DNA of 64,000 nucleotides. Origin: Dolichospermum sp. DET69 (GTDB lineage: Bacteria; Cyanobacteriota; Cyanobacteriia; Cyanobacteriales; Nostocaceae). The notes beneath the pieces were generated by a model that had not been told where the DNA came from, ran no database searches, and was given only the letters and a program-made list of their open reading frames with translations. How positions within the stretch are numbered: the first letter of the stretch is position 1; every line of letters starts with the position of its first letter. Made by a program: the position numbers and the translations under genes. The DNA lies in assembly GCA_017355425.1 (NCBI GenBank), contig CP070233.1, positions 1,032,501-1,096,500 on the forward strand. The letters are read 5' to 3'. Shown here one piece after another: positions 35,524 to 44,228 of the stretch.

Positions 35524-36285
35524 TTAGTAAGCTCCTTTATTTTTGGGCATAATGACAACATTAACTGTTTTCAGGATGATCCACAAATCAAGCCAAAAAT
35601 TCCTAAAATTGACATAGTGTAAGTCTATTTGCACCCGTCGGGGATAAGGAATATCATTACGTCCAGACACTTGCCATAAACCAGTAATTCCGGGACGAAT
35701 CGTTAAAACATGATTGATATAATCACCATATTTTATTAATTCTTCCGCTACTAAAGGTCGTGGACCAACTACACTCATATCTCCTTTGAGAACATTCCAA
35801 AATTGGGGAAACTCATCTAAGCTGGTAATTCGCAAAAAATGTCCAATTTTAGTGATTCTAGGGTCTATTTTTAGCTTAAAATTGTCTTCAAATTCTTCTC
35901 GCAGGTTGGGTGATGTTGCCATCATTTCGACGAGAATTTCGTCGGCATTGTTGACCATGGTGCGAAATTTAATACAATTAAAGCTATGGTAGTTTTTGCC
36001 TACCCGTTCTTGAACATAAAAAATCGGACCTTTTGAGCTTAGGGCTATTAATAAGGCCAATATTATGTAAAGGGGAGAACACAAGATCAAGACCGACAAT
36101 GAAAAAACTATATCAAATAGTCGTTTAAAAAACTCTCCGTATAAACCCTGAAAAGATAAACTTCTGGATTTCACCTTTGGCTGTTTAACTTTTTGACCAC
36201 GTTTTGATAAAACAGCCATAGATGTACTGTTTTCCTTACGCGGGTATCGCTTGCCGGAGAGGAGTGAACTCTGGGCAGTCATCAT
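35524..36285 (-). CDS. Bacterial sugar transferase (WbaP/WcaJ-like initiating enzyme)
   Basis: 253 residues. One membrane segment (FDIVFSLSVLILCSPLYIILALLI, about 65-90) then the sugar-transferase catalytic domain: GPIFYVQERVGKNYHSFNCIKFRTM, KIGHFLRITSLDEFPQFWNVLKGDMSVVGPRP and RPGITGLWQVSGRND. It should transfer a sugar-phosphate to undecaprenyl phosphate to start a repeat unit. The N-terminal 50 residues are basic and variable. It follows the glycosyltransferase gene by 110 bp. Confidence 0.92.
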   Translation of the reverse strand: MMTAQSSLLSGKRYPRKENSTSMAVLSKRGQKVKQPKVKSRSLSFQGLYGEFFKRLFDIVFSLSVLILCSPLYIILALLIALSSKGPIFYVQERVGKNYHSFNCIKFRTMVNNADEILVEMMATSPNLREEFEDNFKLKIDPRITKIGHFLRITSLDEFPQFWNVLKGDMSVVGPRPLVAEELIKYGDYINHVLTIRPGITGLWQVSGRNDIPYPRRVQIDLHYVNFRNFWLDLWIILKTVNVVIMPKNKGAY

Positions 36286-36394
36286 ACTCCTTTATAATCC
36301 ACACCACACATAGTCCCAATCTTAAAGCTAAAAGACAGTAATTTTGAGGAAAAATTCCTTGTCTTCTGACAAGATAAATACAAAAGGCTGATGT

Positions 36395-37537
36395 TTACTT
36401 TAGGTAAACTCTTTTTTCACGACATTCATTCACAAAACCTAGATAACGTTCTGCAAAAACCTGGCGAGAGAATTGATTAGCGTGTGTTTGTATATACTCG
36501 TAATTGTATAAATGCTGATAAGCTACAAATTTTTCTACGGCATCTACTAAAGCTCCTACTGTTTGGATTTTAAATAATATACCAGTTCCTGTATCAGGAT
36601 GAGTACGAATATCTCTAACTGTTTCTAATGCACCACCTACACCTAATGCAATTACAGGAGTGCCACAAGCTTGGGCTTCAACTAAGGCAATCCCAAAATC
36701 TTCGCAAGCCGCATAAACAAAGGCTTTGGCACGAGCCATATATTCTTTGACAATATGATCGGGTTGCCATCCTAAAATTTGAATATGTGGTTGGGCTATT
36801 TCCCGGATTTTGTTCACTTCGGGACCTGTGCCAATAATAATCAAAGGTTTTTTTAGGTGGTTAAAAGCCTCGACAATTAAGGAAACTTGTTTATAACTCA
36901 CTAATCGGGAAACTATCAGGTAAAAATCCTCTTTTTCTGGAGAAAATAAACATTCATCAAGGTTAACTGGGGGATAGATCACGGTTGCTTCCCGCCGATA
37001 GCAACGCCAAATCCGTCTGGCTGTGTGTTGGGAGTTGGCAATGAAATAATCTACCCGGTTAGCACTAATTACGTCCCATTGCCGTAAGTTATGGAGGATG
37101 TAGCGTGTAATCCAGCCAATTCCTCCTTTGCCTAGTTTACTTTGGTTGAGATAATCAAAGGTTAAGTCCCATGCGTAGCGCATAGGGCTATGGCAATAAC
37201 AAATATGCAATTGATTAGGCGTGGTTAAGACTCCTTTAGCTACAGCATGAGATGAAGATAAAATGATTTCATATTCTCGCAAATCCAATTGCTCAATGGC
37301 CAAGGGTAATAAGGGTAAATATTTTTGGACTCCTTGACGCGCTTGAGGAAAGTTCTGTAAAAACGTTGTGCCAATTTGACGTTTGTACAAATAACTTTCT
37401 GGATTGGTGGATTCAAAATCTATCAAGGCATACAAATCAGCATCTATGTGATTTAATATTTCCTGAACTACGAGTTCTGAACCACCTGTAGCTTGTGGGG
37501 TTAACCACTCATGAACTAAAGCATATTTTAAAGACAC
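36395..37537 (-). CDS. GT4-family glycosyltransferase
   Basis: 380 residues in a GT-B fold. ALVHEWLTPQATGGSELVVQEIL at the start, CYCHSPMRYAWDLTFDYL in the middle, and the C-terminal donor site SRLVSYKQVSLIVEAF and EDFGIALVEAQACGTPVIALGVGGALETV with the EX7E motif. It probably adds a hexose in the same exopolysaccharide or O-antigen pathway as the downstream genes. Donor and acceptor not known. Confidence 0.92.
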   Translation of the reverse strand: MSLKYALVHEWLTPQATGGSELVVQEILNHIDADLYALIDFESTNPESYLYKRQIGTTFLQNFPQARQGVQKYLPLLPLAIEQLDLREYEIILSSSHAVAKGVLTTPNQLHICYCHSPMRYAWDLTFDYLNQSKLGKGGIGWITRYILHNLRQWDVISANRVDYFIANSQHTARRIWRCYRREATVIYPPVNLDECLFSPEKEDFYLIVSRLVSYKQVSLIVEAFNHLKKPLIIIGTGPEVNKIREIAQPHIQILGWQPDHIVKEYMARAKAFVYAACEDFGIALVEAQACGTPVIALGVGGALETVRDIRTHPDTGTGILFKIQTVGALVDAVEKFVAYQHLYNYEYIQTHANQFSRQVFAERYLGFVNECREKRVYLK

Positions 37538-37782
37538 AGTTAACTTGAATGGGTGGAAGGTAATTAAACAAATTTAATGAGGTGATCTTCAGTATTCCTG
37601 ATTCTCATAAGAATACCCGGTAAGTGGGAAACTCAGCGGCTTGACCTAGAAATGGGAAAAGACCCAGATTGAATATAAGATACAATCCTACCAAAAGATG
37701 TTCCATCAGAGATACTCCAACCTGATAACCTCAGAGATAAGGGTGATTTTCCCACTTTTAGTTATTGAGGAATTAGGAAGTT

Positions 37783-38715
37783 ATGCGGATTCTGGTGATT
37801 GGTGGAACTCGTTTCATTGGTGTGTACTTAACTCAACTACTGATGAAGGCTGGACACGAGGTGGTTTTGTTCAATCGTGGTAATCATTCTGCACCTTCAG
37901 GAGTAGGACAAATTATAGGCGATCGCACTGACTCAATACAACTTAAAGAAAAGTTAGCACAAGAAACTTTTGATGTCGTTTTTGATAATAATGGTAGAGA
38001 ATTAACAGATACTCAACCCCTGGCAGATATTTTCCAAGGACGAGTAAAACACTTTGTCTACATGAGTTCGGCTGGGGTATATCTCAAATCTGAGCAAATG
38101 CCCCATATAGAAGGGGATACTGTTGATCCTCAGAGTCGTCACAAGGGTAAGCATGAAACGGAAGCTTACTTGCAACAATTAGGCATTCCCTTTACTTCTA
38201 TTCGTCCTACTTATATCTACGGGCCGCAAAATTATAATCCTTTGGAAAGTTGGTTTTTTGATAGAATTGTGCGCGATCGCCCGATTCCGATTCCTGGTAA
38301 TGGTATGCACATCACCCAGCTAGGCCATATTCAGGATTTGGCTCAAGCGATGACCCAGATAATTGGTAATGAAAAGGCAATTGGGGAGATTTATAATATA
38401 TCAGGCGATCGCTTTGTCACTTTCGACGGTTTAGCTCGCGCTTGTGCTGTGGCTGCTGGTAAGTCTGCCAATGATCTGAAAATCGTCCATTATGACCCCA
38501 AAAAGTTTGATTTTGGTAAACGCAAATCTTTTCCTATGCGGGTTCAGCATTTCTTTGCATCGGTGAATAAGGCACAAATAGAATTAAATTGGCAACCTCA
38601 ATATGATTTAATTTCTGGTTTACAAGATTCTTGGAAAAATGATTATTTACTCAATGGACAAGATCAATTAGAAGTTGATTTTTCTGTAGATGATGAGATT
38701 TTGAAGGGCGGTTAA
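37783..38715 (+). CDS. CSP41-like NAD-dependent epimerase/dehydratase
   Basis: 310 residues, atypical SDR with GGTRFIGVYLTQLL and FVYMSSAGVYLKS, HKGKHETEAYL, and TYIYGPQNYNPLESWFF. The pattern is that of chloroplast stem-loop binding protein CSP41 and its cyanobacterial relatives, RNA-binding proteins derived from sugar epimerases. It could still be an active epimerase. ATG at 37783; GAGG at 37767-37770 upstream. Divergent from the glycosyltransferase cluster. Confidence 0.85.
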   Translation: MRILVIGGTRFIGVYLTQLLMKAGHEVVLFNRGNHSAPSGVGQIIGDRTDSIQLKEKLAQETFDVVFDNNGRELTDTQPLADIFQGRVKHFVYMSSAGVYLKSEQMPHIEGDTVDPQSRHKGKHETEAYLQQLGIPFTSIRPTYIYGPQNYNPLESWFFDRIVRDRPIPIPGNGMHITQLGHIQDLAQAMTQIIGNEKAIGEIYNISGDRFVTFDGLARACAVAAGKSANDLKIVHYDPKKFDFGKRKSFPMRVQHFFASVNKAQIELNWQPQYDLISGLQDSWKNDYLLNGQDQLEVDFSVDDEILKGG

Positions 38716-39195
38716 AAACCGCGTCTACACAGGCAAAACCCACCTGCGTGGGTTCTAAGTTTTTAATTTTTTCTTGATCTTTGTAAATCCTTAATTGTCT
38801 GATAGCGGAGCGTGGCGCAAGCCATATCAGGATGCCCAGGATTAGAGGATTTTCAGGATTTTGTTTGCCTATTTATCTGCATATATTTTGGATTTTTCCA
38901 GATGAGTTTTTTCTTCATCCTGAAAATCCTTAAATCCTGTAAATCCTGATTCAGACAATTGACATTTTCTGGCTTTGAATTTTTTCCATAATGACCGAAA
39001 AATTTTAGATTTTAGATTTTAGATTTTAGATTGGGAATTTTCGGTACAGGTTCCCCGCCCCTTCAGGGCGGAATTCATCCAAAATACTCGCTGCGCTGCG
39101 TACGCTTCGCTAACGCCAATCTAAAATCCTCAAGCTCCACATTTTAGGGTGGAGTAAATCCAAAATCCAAAATCGTAAATCCAAAATTGACTGAC
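38716..39195. repeat. Repeat-rich intergenic, no gene
   Basis: Contains AAACCGCGTCTACACAGGCAAAACCC-type text also found at 32840-32880, a 32-bp palindromic insert CTGATAGCGGAGCGTGG...TATCAG at 38799-38830 (second copy at 56786-56817), AATCCTGAAAATCC repeats, and GCGCTGCGTACGCTTCGCTAACGC near 39092-39115. No protein or RNA gene seen. Confidence 0.7.
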
Positions 39196-40581
39196 CTATT
39201 TAACTTGAGTTGAAACTGTTAAAACTTGTGGTGGTGTCGCATCAGGTGGATAAATAAGGTCAACTTGTAATAAAGAAGTATTACCTGGTTTTATATTCAA
39301 TGTTGCCAAAGGTTCTCCTATTTCACCACGCTTTTGCACTAAATGGATAAATTTATTTTGCCATTTTCCTTGTTCTTTATAGCGTAAGCGCACAGTTCCC
39401 CTGAAGAAGACTTGACGCGCTGGCAGCTTGAAAAAGCGTAGTCCGGACTTACTTAACTCGTTCTCTTTTATGGGAGTTTGGATCGCAATACTCACAGTTT
39501 GTTGCTTTTGAGTATTGTTGTATAAAGGTAGCTTGAGACTATATTGAATCCCATAATTACCATGAGCGTAATAAGCGGTGTCAGGATAGCGCACTAACAT
39601 AGGTGCAGTTTGAATTTGATTTGTTCCCAACATTCCCCCATGTAATGTACTTAAACCGTAGGAAAACGCTGCACCAGGTTGAGGAATGGTTAAATAATTG
39701 CTTTTAGGTTCATCTACTAGATCTGCTACCCATCGAGAACCTTTAGATACTCCAGCTACACGTCCGTAAACTCCTGGTTTATTGTTTCCTACTATGGGAG
39801 TAGGAACTTTATCTCTAGGGGTAGATAATTCACCATTATCTAATAAATTTTGCCATTCTGCTAAATTGGGCGATCTCTCACTACCATCAGTATTTATCCG
39901 GGCAAACATTGCCAAACTGGCGGCATAAACATTACCATTACTTCGCAATCGCAGATATGTAGAACGACCATTAATGGGTGGCGTAAGTCCTTGTACGGGA
40001 ATTGGTAAATTTAATAACATCTGACTTTTCCCTGGAGGAATGACAATTTGTGGGGGAACAATATCTTGTCTTTTTCCTCTCAAAATATCAGACATGACTC
40101 GACTACCAGGCCCAGAAAAAACTGTTCCTAAGTCATTGGCAAGTAAAGATGGTATTTCCTTAAATGGGGCATCTGGTTGACTTAAATAACTCGCACCTTG
40201 CAATATATTTACTGTCACTGGTTGAGAACCAGGATTATGTAAGATGATGCCCAAATACAAAGAACGTAAATTGTCTGGTGCAATGACTCCTTTGTCGTCA
40301 CGCAGGCTATCAGCTTTCGCAATATGATGGGCAAAAATATCAAACTGTCCGCGCAAGGGAAAATCTAAATGGGCTGATGTGACTTTTTTCCCTGCTGCTG
40401 GAAAGGTAGAAAGTAAAATTCCTTCTTTTAATACCAGTTCTGGACTATTGCTATTAAAGACCGGTACTAAATCCAATTTTCCTGGCAAAGGACGTACTGA
40501 TTGTATTTGTAATATTTCTTCTGGTGGTGGTGTCACAGGAACAGCTTGAGCAAGAGTGAAAGCAAGTAATAGTGGCAACAT
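39196..40581 (-). CDS. DUF3370 family secreted protein
   Basis: 461 residues. A short N-terminal signal-like segment (MLPLLLAFTLAQA) and the cyanobacterial DUF3370 pattern: EILQIQSVRPLPGKLDLVPVFN, HHIAKADSLRDDKGVIAPDN, LYLGIILHNPGSQPVTVNIL and GGMLGTNQIQTAPMLVRYPD. Predicted beta-rich extracytoplasmic protein, function unknown. Complete by family length. Minus strand, 34 bp before the peptidase gene ends, so it may share its transcript. Confidence 0.82.
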   Translation of the reverse strand: MLPLLLAFTLAQAVPVTPPPEEILQIQSVRPLPGKLDLVPVFNSNSPELVLKEGILLSTFPAAGKKVTSAHLDFPLRGQFDIFAHHIAKADSLRDDKGVIAPDNLRSLYLGIILHNPGSQPVTVNILQGASYLSQPDAPFKEIPSLLANDLGTVFSGPGSRVMSDILRGKRQDIVPPQIVIPPGKSQMLLNLPIPVQGLTPPINGRSTYLRLRSNGNVYAASLAMFARINTDGSERSPNLAEWQNLLDNGELSTPRDKVPTPIVGNNKPGVYGRVAGVSKGSRWVADLVDEPKSNYLTIPQPGAAFSYGLSTLHGGMLGTNQIQTAPMLVRYPDTAYYAHGNYGIQYSLKLPLYNNTQKQQTVSIAIQTPIKENELSKSGLRFFKLPARQVFFRGTVRLRYKEQGKWQNKFIHLVQKRGEIGEPLATLNIKPGNTSLLQVDLIYPPDATPPQVLTVSTQVK

Positions 40582-40619
40582 AATACTGAGTAAATTTCTT
40601 GAAACAGACGTGAATATTT

Positions 40620-41402
40620 CTAGAGAAGTGCCAAGTTGTTCATGATCAAAACGAAATCAGCAATTATTTCCAGCAAATTTTCTGGATTTAAAATGGGAAC
40701 ATGAACAAAAATACACTTAATTGACAGTTGGGACTGGTGTAAATAGTCCAAGATTGAATAATAAAGTCCCTCGCAAACAAACTTACCACAGTCGTAGCTA
40801 ATCTCAACTGCTGCTGTTTGGACTAATAATTTTTCGATATCAACGGTGGTTTGTAAGATATTTTCGGGAGAATTTATAGACTCTTGGGGCAAGATGCCTG
40901 TGTTACTGGCAAAGACTTCTACAGTTAATTGTGAACGACTTGCAGCCATGCCACAACAAATAATATAGTCGGGTTGGATGTCATGAATTTTGGCAATGAC
41001 GCGAGAACTAGATTGTTGCACGTCTACCGGCAAACGGTGCAAAAAATTTAAATCATGGGGGAGTGATGCCATTTTGGCTAGTGCGAGTAACAAGTCATCG
41101 GATGAATTTGACTTTTGTTGACTTAACCAAATGTCAGTGTTACTGGCAAAGACTTCTACAGTTAATTGTGAACGACTTGCAGCCATGCCACAACAAATAA
41201 TATAGTCGGGTTGGATGTCATGAATTTTGGCAATGACGCGAGAACTAGATTGTTGCACGTCTACCGGCAAACGGTGCAAAAAATTTAAATCATGGGGGAG
41301 TGATGCCATTTTGGCTAGTGCGAGTAACAAGTCATCGGATGAATTTGACTTTTGTTGACTTAACCAAATGTCAAAAGAAGTTAATAGTATTTTTTTGTGC
41401 AT
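40620..41402 (-). CDS. Pyroglutamyl-peptidase-like (C15) protein with internal duplication
   Basis: 260 residues. The start KKILLTSFDIWLSQQKSNSS, the body DYIICCGMA..SR, the Cys block GKFVCEGLYYSILDYL and the His block IFVHVPIL follow the layout of C15 pyroglutamyl peptidases, with the nucleophile Cys in FVCEG and His in VHVP. Residues 10-88 are repeated exactly as residues 89-167, from a perfect 237-bp DNA duplication that stays in frame. Without it the protein would be 181 residues, near the size of small C15-like cyanobacterial proteins. The duplicated fold may be inactive. Ends 34 bp before the DUF3370 gene starts, same strand. Confidence 0.7.
   Translation of the reverse strand: MHKKILLTSFDIWLSQQKSNSSDDLLLALAKMASLPHDLNFLHRLPVDVQQSSSRVIAKIHDIQPDYIICCGMAASRSQLTVEVFASNTDIWLSQQKSNSSDDLLLALAKMASLPHDLNFLHRLPVDVQQSSSRVIAKIHDIQPDYIICCGMAASRSQLTVEVFASNTGILPQESINSPENILQTTVDIEKLLVQTAAVEISYDCGKFVCEGLYYSILDYLHQSQLSIKCIFVHVPILNPENLLEIIADFVLIMNNLALL
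40900..41373. repeat. Perfect 237-bp direct tandem duplication
   Basis: 40900-41136 and 41137-41373 are identical as far as I can read, base for base. Zero divergence means a very recent event or an assembly/culture artefact. Confidence 0.95.
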
Positions 41403-41468
41403 AATAAATATTATTTAGAATTAGAATAATAGAATGCCCTCCCTCATAAATTTACAAGGAGCAGCTAA

Positions 41469-42104
41469 ATGCCAGTGATTGCAGTTGTTGATTACGATAT
41501 GGGAAATTTGCACTCTGTCTGCAAAGGATTAGAAAAAGCTGGTGCAACTCCTCACGTTACTTATTGTTCTCAAGAGTTGGCAAAAGCAGATGCTATAGTT
41601 TTGCCAGGAGTGGGAGCATTTGATCCGGCTGTACAACATTTGCGAGCGCGTGGTTTGGAAAAACCTATTAAAGATGCGATTGCTTCTGGTAAACCTTTTT
41701 TGGGTATTTGTCTAGGATTACAAATTTTGTTTGAATCCAGCGCCGAAGGAACTTTACCAGGGTTAGGAATTGTGCCGGGAAAAGTCCGCCGTTTTCGTTC
41801 TCAACCGGGAATGACAATTCCCCACATGGGTTGGAATCAACTCCAACTCAACCAACCAAAAAGTCTTTTGTGGGAACATTTGCCTATCGATCCTTGGGTT
41901 TATTTTGTTCATTCCTTCTATGTTGAACCAACAAATCCCCAAATTCGGGCTGCAACTGTTACTCATGGTGATCAAACTTTTACGGCGGCGATCGCTCATG
42001 AAAATATCATGGCGGTTCAATTCCATCCTGAAAAATCATCAAATGTGGGGTTGCAAATTCTATCTAATTTTGTGGCTCAAGTCCGCGAAAAAGTTTTTGC
42101 TTAA
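41469..42104 (+). CDS. hisH: Imidazole glycerol phosphate synthase, glutaminase subunit
   Basis: Class I glutamine amidotransferase that feeds ammonia to HisF in histidine synthesis. 211 residues: VVDYDMGNLHSVCKGLEKAG, LPGVGAFDPAV, catalytic Cys81 in GICLGLQILFE, and the His-Glu pair in AVQFHPEKSS. AAGGAG lies 8 nt before ATG. hisF is not in this window. Confidence 0.96.
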   Translation: MPVIAVVDYDMGNLHSVCKGLEKAGATPHVTYCSQELAKADAIVLPGVGAFDPAVQHLRARGLEKPIKDAIASGKPFLGICLGLQILFESSAEGTLPGLGIVPGKVRRFRSQPGMTIPHMGWNQLQLNQPKSLLWEHLPIDPWVYFVHSFYVEPTNPQIRAATVTHGDQTFTAAIAHENIMAVQFHPEKSSNVGLQILSNFVAQVREKVFA

Positions 42105-42170
42105 TAAAAGTTTGCAATATTTTCAGGTGTTTATTTACTCAAATTTCAAGCATTTAATGATCAATAACTA

Positions 42171-42731
42171 ATGAGTCTGAGAATTTACGGGAATCGTCTG
42201 CTTAAAACCTTACCAGGTGAACATACCAGACCTACCAGTGCGCGAGTACGGGAGGCATTATTTAATATTTGGCAGGGAACAATCGCTGGTTGTCGCTGGT
42301 TAGATTTGTGCGCCGGTAGTGGTTCTATTGGTGCGGAAGCTTTATGTCGGGAAGCCAGCGTTGTGATCGGTATTGAAGAATCAAGTCTTGCCTGTGCCAT
42401 AATTCAAGAAAATTGGCAACAGGTAGCCAAGCCAGAACAGAAATTTCAGTTATTACGGGGAAACGTCACCCAACAGTTAAAAAAATTATCAGGTCAAAAA
42501 TTTGACAGAATATATTTTGATCCACCTTATACTAGTGGATTATATGAACCAGTATTAGAAGCGATCGCTCAATATCAGCTTTTAGATTCCCAAGGAGAAA
42601 TAGCCGTCGAACATCGTTACCGAAATTGGCAACCATCAAACATTTCCAACTGGGAAATCTGCCGTCAAAAAAGTTATGGTAAAACAACTTTGACATTTTA
42701 TCAGGAACAGGGAACAGAGAACAGAGAATAG
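42171..42731 (+). CDS. rsmD: 16S rRNA (guanine(966)-N2)-methyltransferase RsmD
   Basis: 186 residues. SAM-binding WLDLCAGSGSIGAEALCR, the catalytic DPPY at 117-120 in FDRIYFDPPYTSG, and N-terminal TRPTSARVREALFNIW. RsmD methylates G966 in 16S rRNA. The final residues (QEQGTENRE) come from a GGAACAGAGAACAGAGAA repeat, so the gene has been extended slightly into repeat DNA. It follows hisH by 66 bp. Confidence 0.94.
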   Translation: MSLRIYGNRLLKTLPGEHTRPTSARVREALFNIWQGTIAGCRWLDLCAGSGSIGAEALCREASVVIGIEESSLACAIIQENWQQVAKPEQKFQLLRGNVTQQLKKLSGQKFDRIYFDPPYTSGLYEPVLEAIAQYQLLDSQGEIAVEHRYRNWQPSNISNWEICRQKSYGKTTLTFYQEQGTENRE

Positions 42732-42872
42732 GGGGAAGAATTTTCTTCTTCTTGATAGCACCGCGTGGTGTAAGCCATACTCCTGAATCATAACTGTAGG
42801 GGCGTATTGCTATACGCCCCTATTGATTTCTATACGGGCGTATTGCTATACGCCCCTACTCCTTAATTAATA
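42732..42872. repeat. Short repeats between rsmD and petG
   Basis: GGGGCGTATTGCTATACGCCCC occurs twice (about 42798-42822 and 42836-42857); each copy is an inverted repeat, and they may end both converging genes. Text GATAGCACCGCGTGGTGTAAGCCAT at 42755-42780 resembles the palindromic inserts at 38799 and 56786. Confidence 0.65.
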
Positions 42873-42986
42873 TCAGCCGCCTAGTTCGTTAGGACGCTTG
42901 TATTGTCTATAGGCAGCGTAGAATAAACCGCTTAAAGTTACAAAAACCAAACCAAGCACAATGCCAGATAGTAGGGGTTCAACCAC
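42873..42986 (-). CDS. petG: Cytochrome b6f complex subunit PetG
   Basis: 37 residues: [20 protein letters not shown] then [16 protein letters not shown], an essentially exact PetG. It is a single-span subunit needed for b6f assembly or stability. Starts with GTG at 42986, with AAGGAGAC 8 nt upstream. Divergent from the cytochrome gene that follows at 43162. Confidence 0.96.
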   Translation of the reverse strand: MVEPLLSGIVLGLVFVTLSGLFYAAYRQYKRPNELGG

Positions 42987-43161
42987 TGTAAGTCTCCTTG
43001 TTGTAATTATTGAAAGATTCGTTCCCTGTTTTCTATTTTACCAAATTTGGCATGAATCCCGCATCTCATATCCCTTTTAAATCTAAATAATAGATAAAAA
43101 TCATCATTTGTACTTGCGAACACAATCAAGAAATTTTAAGATATGTGTAGGAAATTAAAAC

Positions 43162-43560
43162 TTGCACATTGTCAAAGCAACCCTTTTGGATAACCAGCTA
43201 ATCAAACCTGAAACTCTGATTCAACAGATCGTTATCTTTGCCGTAGCGATGCTGATAGCCACGCCTTTAATCCTTTTTGGCATTGAGATGGTAAAAGCCT
43301 CTGATCCTTATGTCAAAAGTGTTCTCTCCCATCAGGGAAACCCTGTACAGGGAAAAGCTATTTTCCAAATTAACTGTGCTGGCTGTCATGGTTTAGAAGC
43401 AAACGGCCTAGTCGGTCCAAGCTTGCATGAAATCTCCAAATATAAATCCCGCTATGGGCTGATTCATCAAGTAACTAGCGGTGAAACTCCTCCCATGCCC
43501 AAATTCCAGCCCAGTGTCCAAGAAATGGCAGACCTTTTAAGCTACTTAGAAAGCCTGTAA
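43162..43560 (+). CDS. cytM: Membrane-anchored c-type cytochrome, CytM-like
   Basis: 132 residues. One N-terminal membrane anchor (about 22-42: IVIFAVAMLIATPLILFG) and a mono-heme cytochrome c domain: CAGCH with Cys72, Cys75, His76; axial Met likely in PPMPKF. EMADLLSYLESL at the end is typical of cM. Cytochrome cM is thought to divert electrons under stress or link to respiration. Start is uncertain: TTG 43162 (GGAA upstream) or TTG 43186, which gives MDNQLIKPE, the form I recall from relatives. Lies opposite petG. Confidence 0.82.
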   Translation: MHIVKATLLDNQLIKPETLIQQIVIFAVAMLIATPLILFGIEMVKASDPYVKSVLSHQGNPVQGKAIFQINCAGCHGLEANGLVGPSLHEISKYKSRYGLIHQVTSGETPPMPKFQPSVQEMADLLSYLESL

Positions 43561-43693
43561 ATTTTTGTGCATAATGACTATAAATATCCTAAAAATACTG
43601 ATATTTTAAATGTCGAGATGGTTCATAGAACATCTTTATAGGATTTCTCTTATAAAAAACCGTTTCTCAACGCAAAAATAAATTGAGAACCCT

Positions 43694-43921
43694 ATGTCAA
43701 ATCTAGTTAAAGGTAAATCCCATCGTCGACTAAAACGCCAACTACTCATCGTCATGTTGGTGATTTTCGCTTGGAGTGTGGCTATGGGCTGGATATTGGG
43801 ATTAGCCACTAGTGCCCACAGTGCAAATTCTGCGGACTCAGTTGGTACTATTAATGTCGGATCCGCACAACACCAACTAGGACTTGATAAGTATAATTTT
43901 CGCAGCCTCACTCCAGAGTGA
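43694..43921 (+). CDS. Small membrane protein, unknown
   Basis: 75 residues: basic N-terminus (KGKSHRRLKRQ), one membrane segment (LLIVMLVIFAWSVAMGWILGLA), and a polar tail (SAHSANSADSVGTINVGS). No family recognised. Composition and position after cytM suggest a real gene, but a chance frame cannot be ruled out. Weak Shine-Dalgarno. Confidence 0.5.
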   Translation: MSNLVKGKSHRRLKRQLLIVMLVIFAWSVAMGWILGLATSAHSANSADSVGTINVGSAQHQLGLDKYNFRSLTPE

Positions 43922-44228
43922 GAGTAGGGAGGCAGGGGAAAAGATTTTTCCTACCCATTACCCATTACCCATTACCTATTACCTATGATCTCTTTTAACT
44001 TCTTCCTGGTTCTAAGGGCAAAATGATACGATAAAGCAGTTCACCCATTAAAATAATAATTAAAACCAATCCTTCTTTAAAATGATTGGGTTATTTTCAT
44101 TATGTTTTTGAGTAAATGCTCATTTTCCACCCATCCATCCACAAAACGGCTGGGTTGCATTAAATGTCTATAATCATATAGCCAAAGCTTAAATATCCAT
44201 CCTCCTTGATTTAATTCTATAAACTGCC

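Noticed and set aside
44006-44090. Minus-strand micro-frame GLVLIIILMGELLYRIILPL
   Set aside because: Looks like a short membrane peptide, but no proper start or Shine-Dalgarno and it matches no small photosystem or b6f subunit I know.
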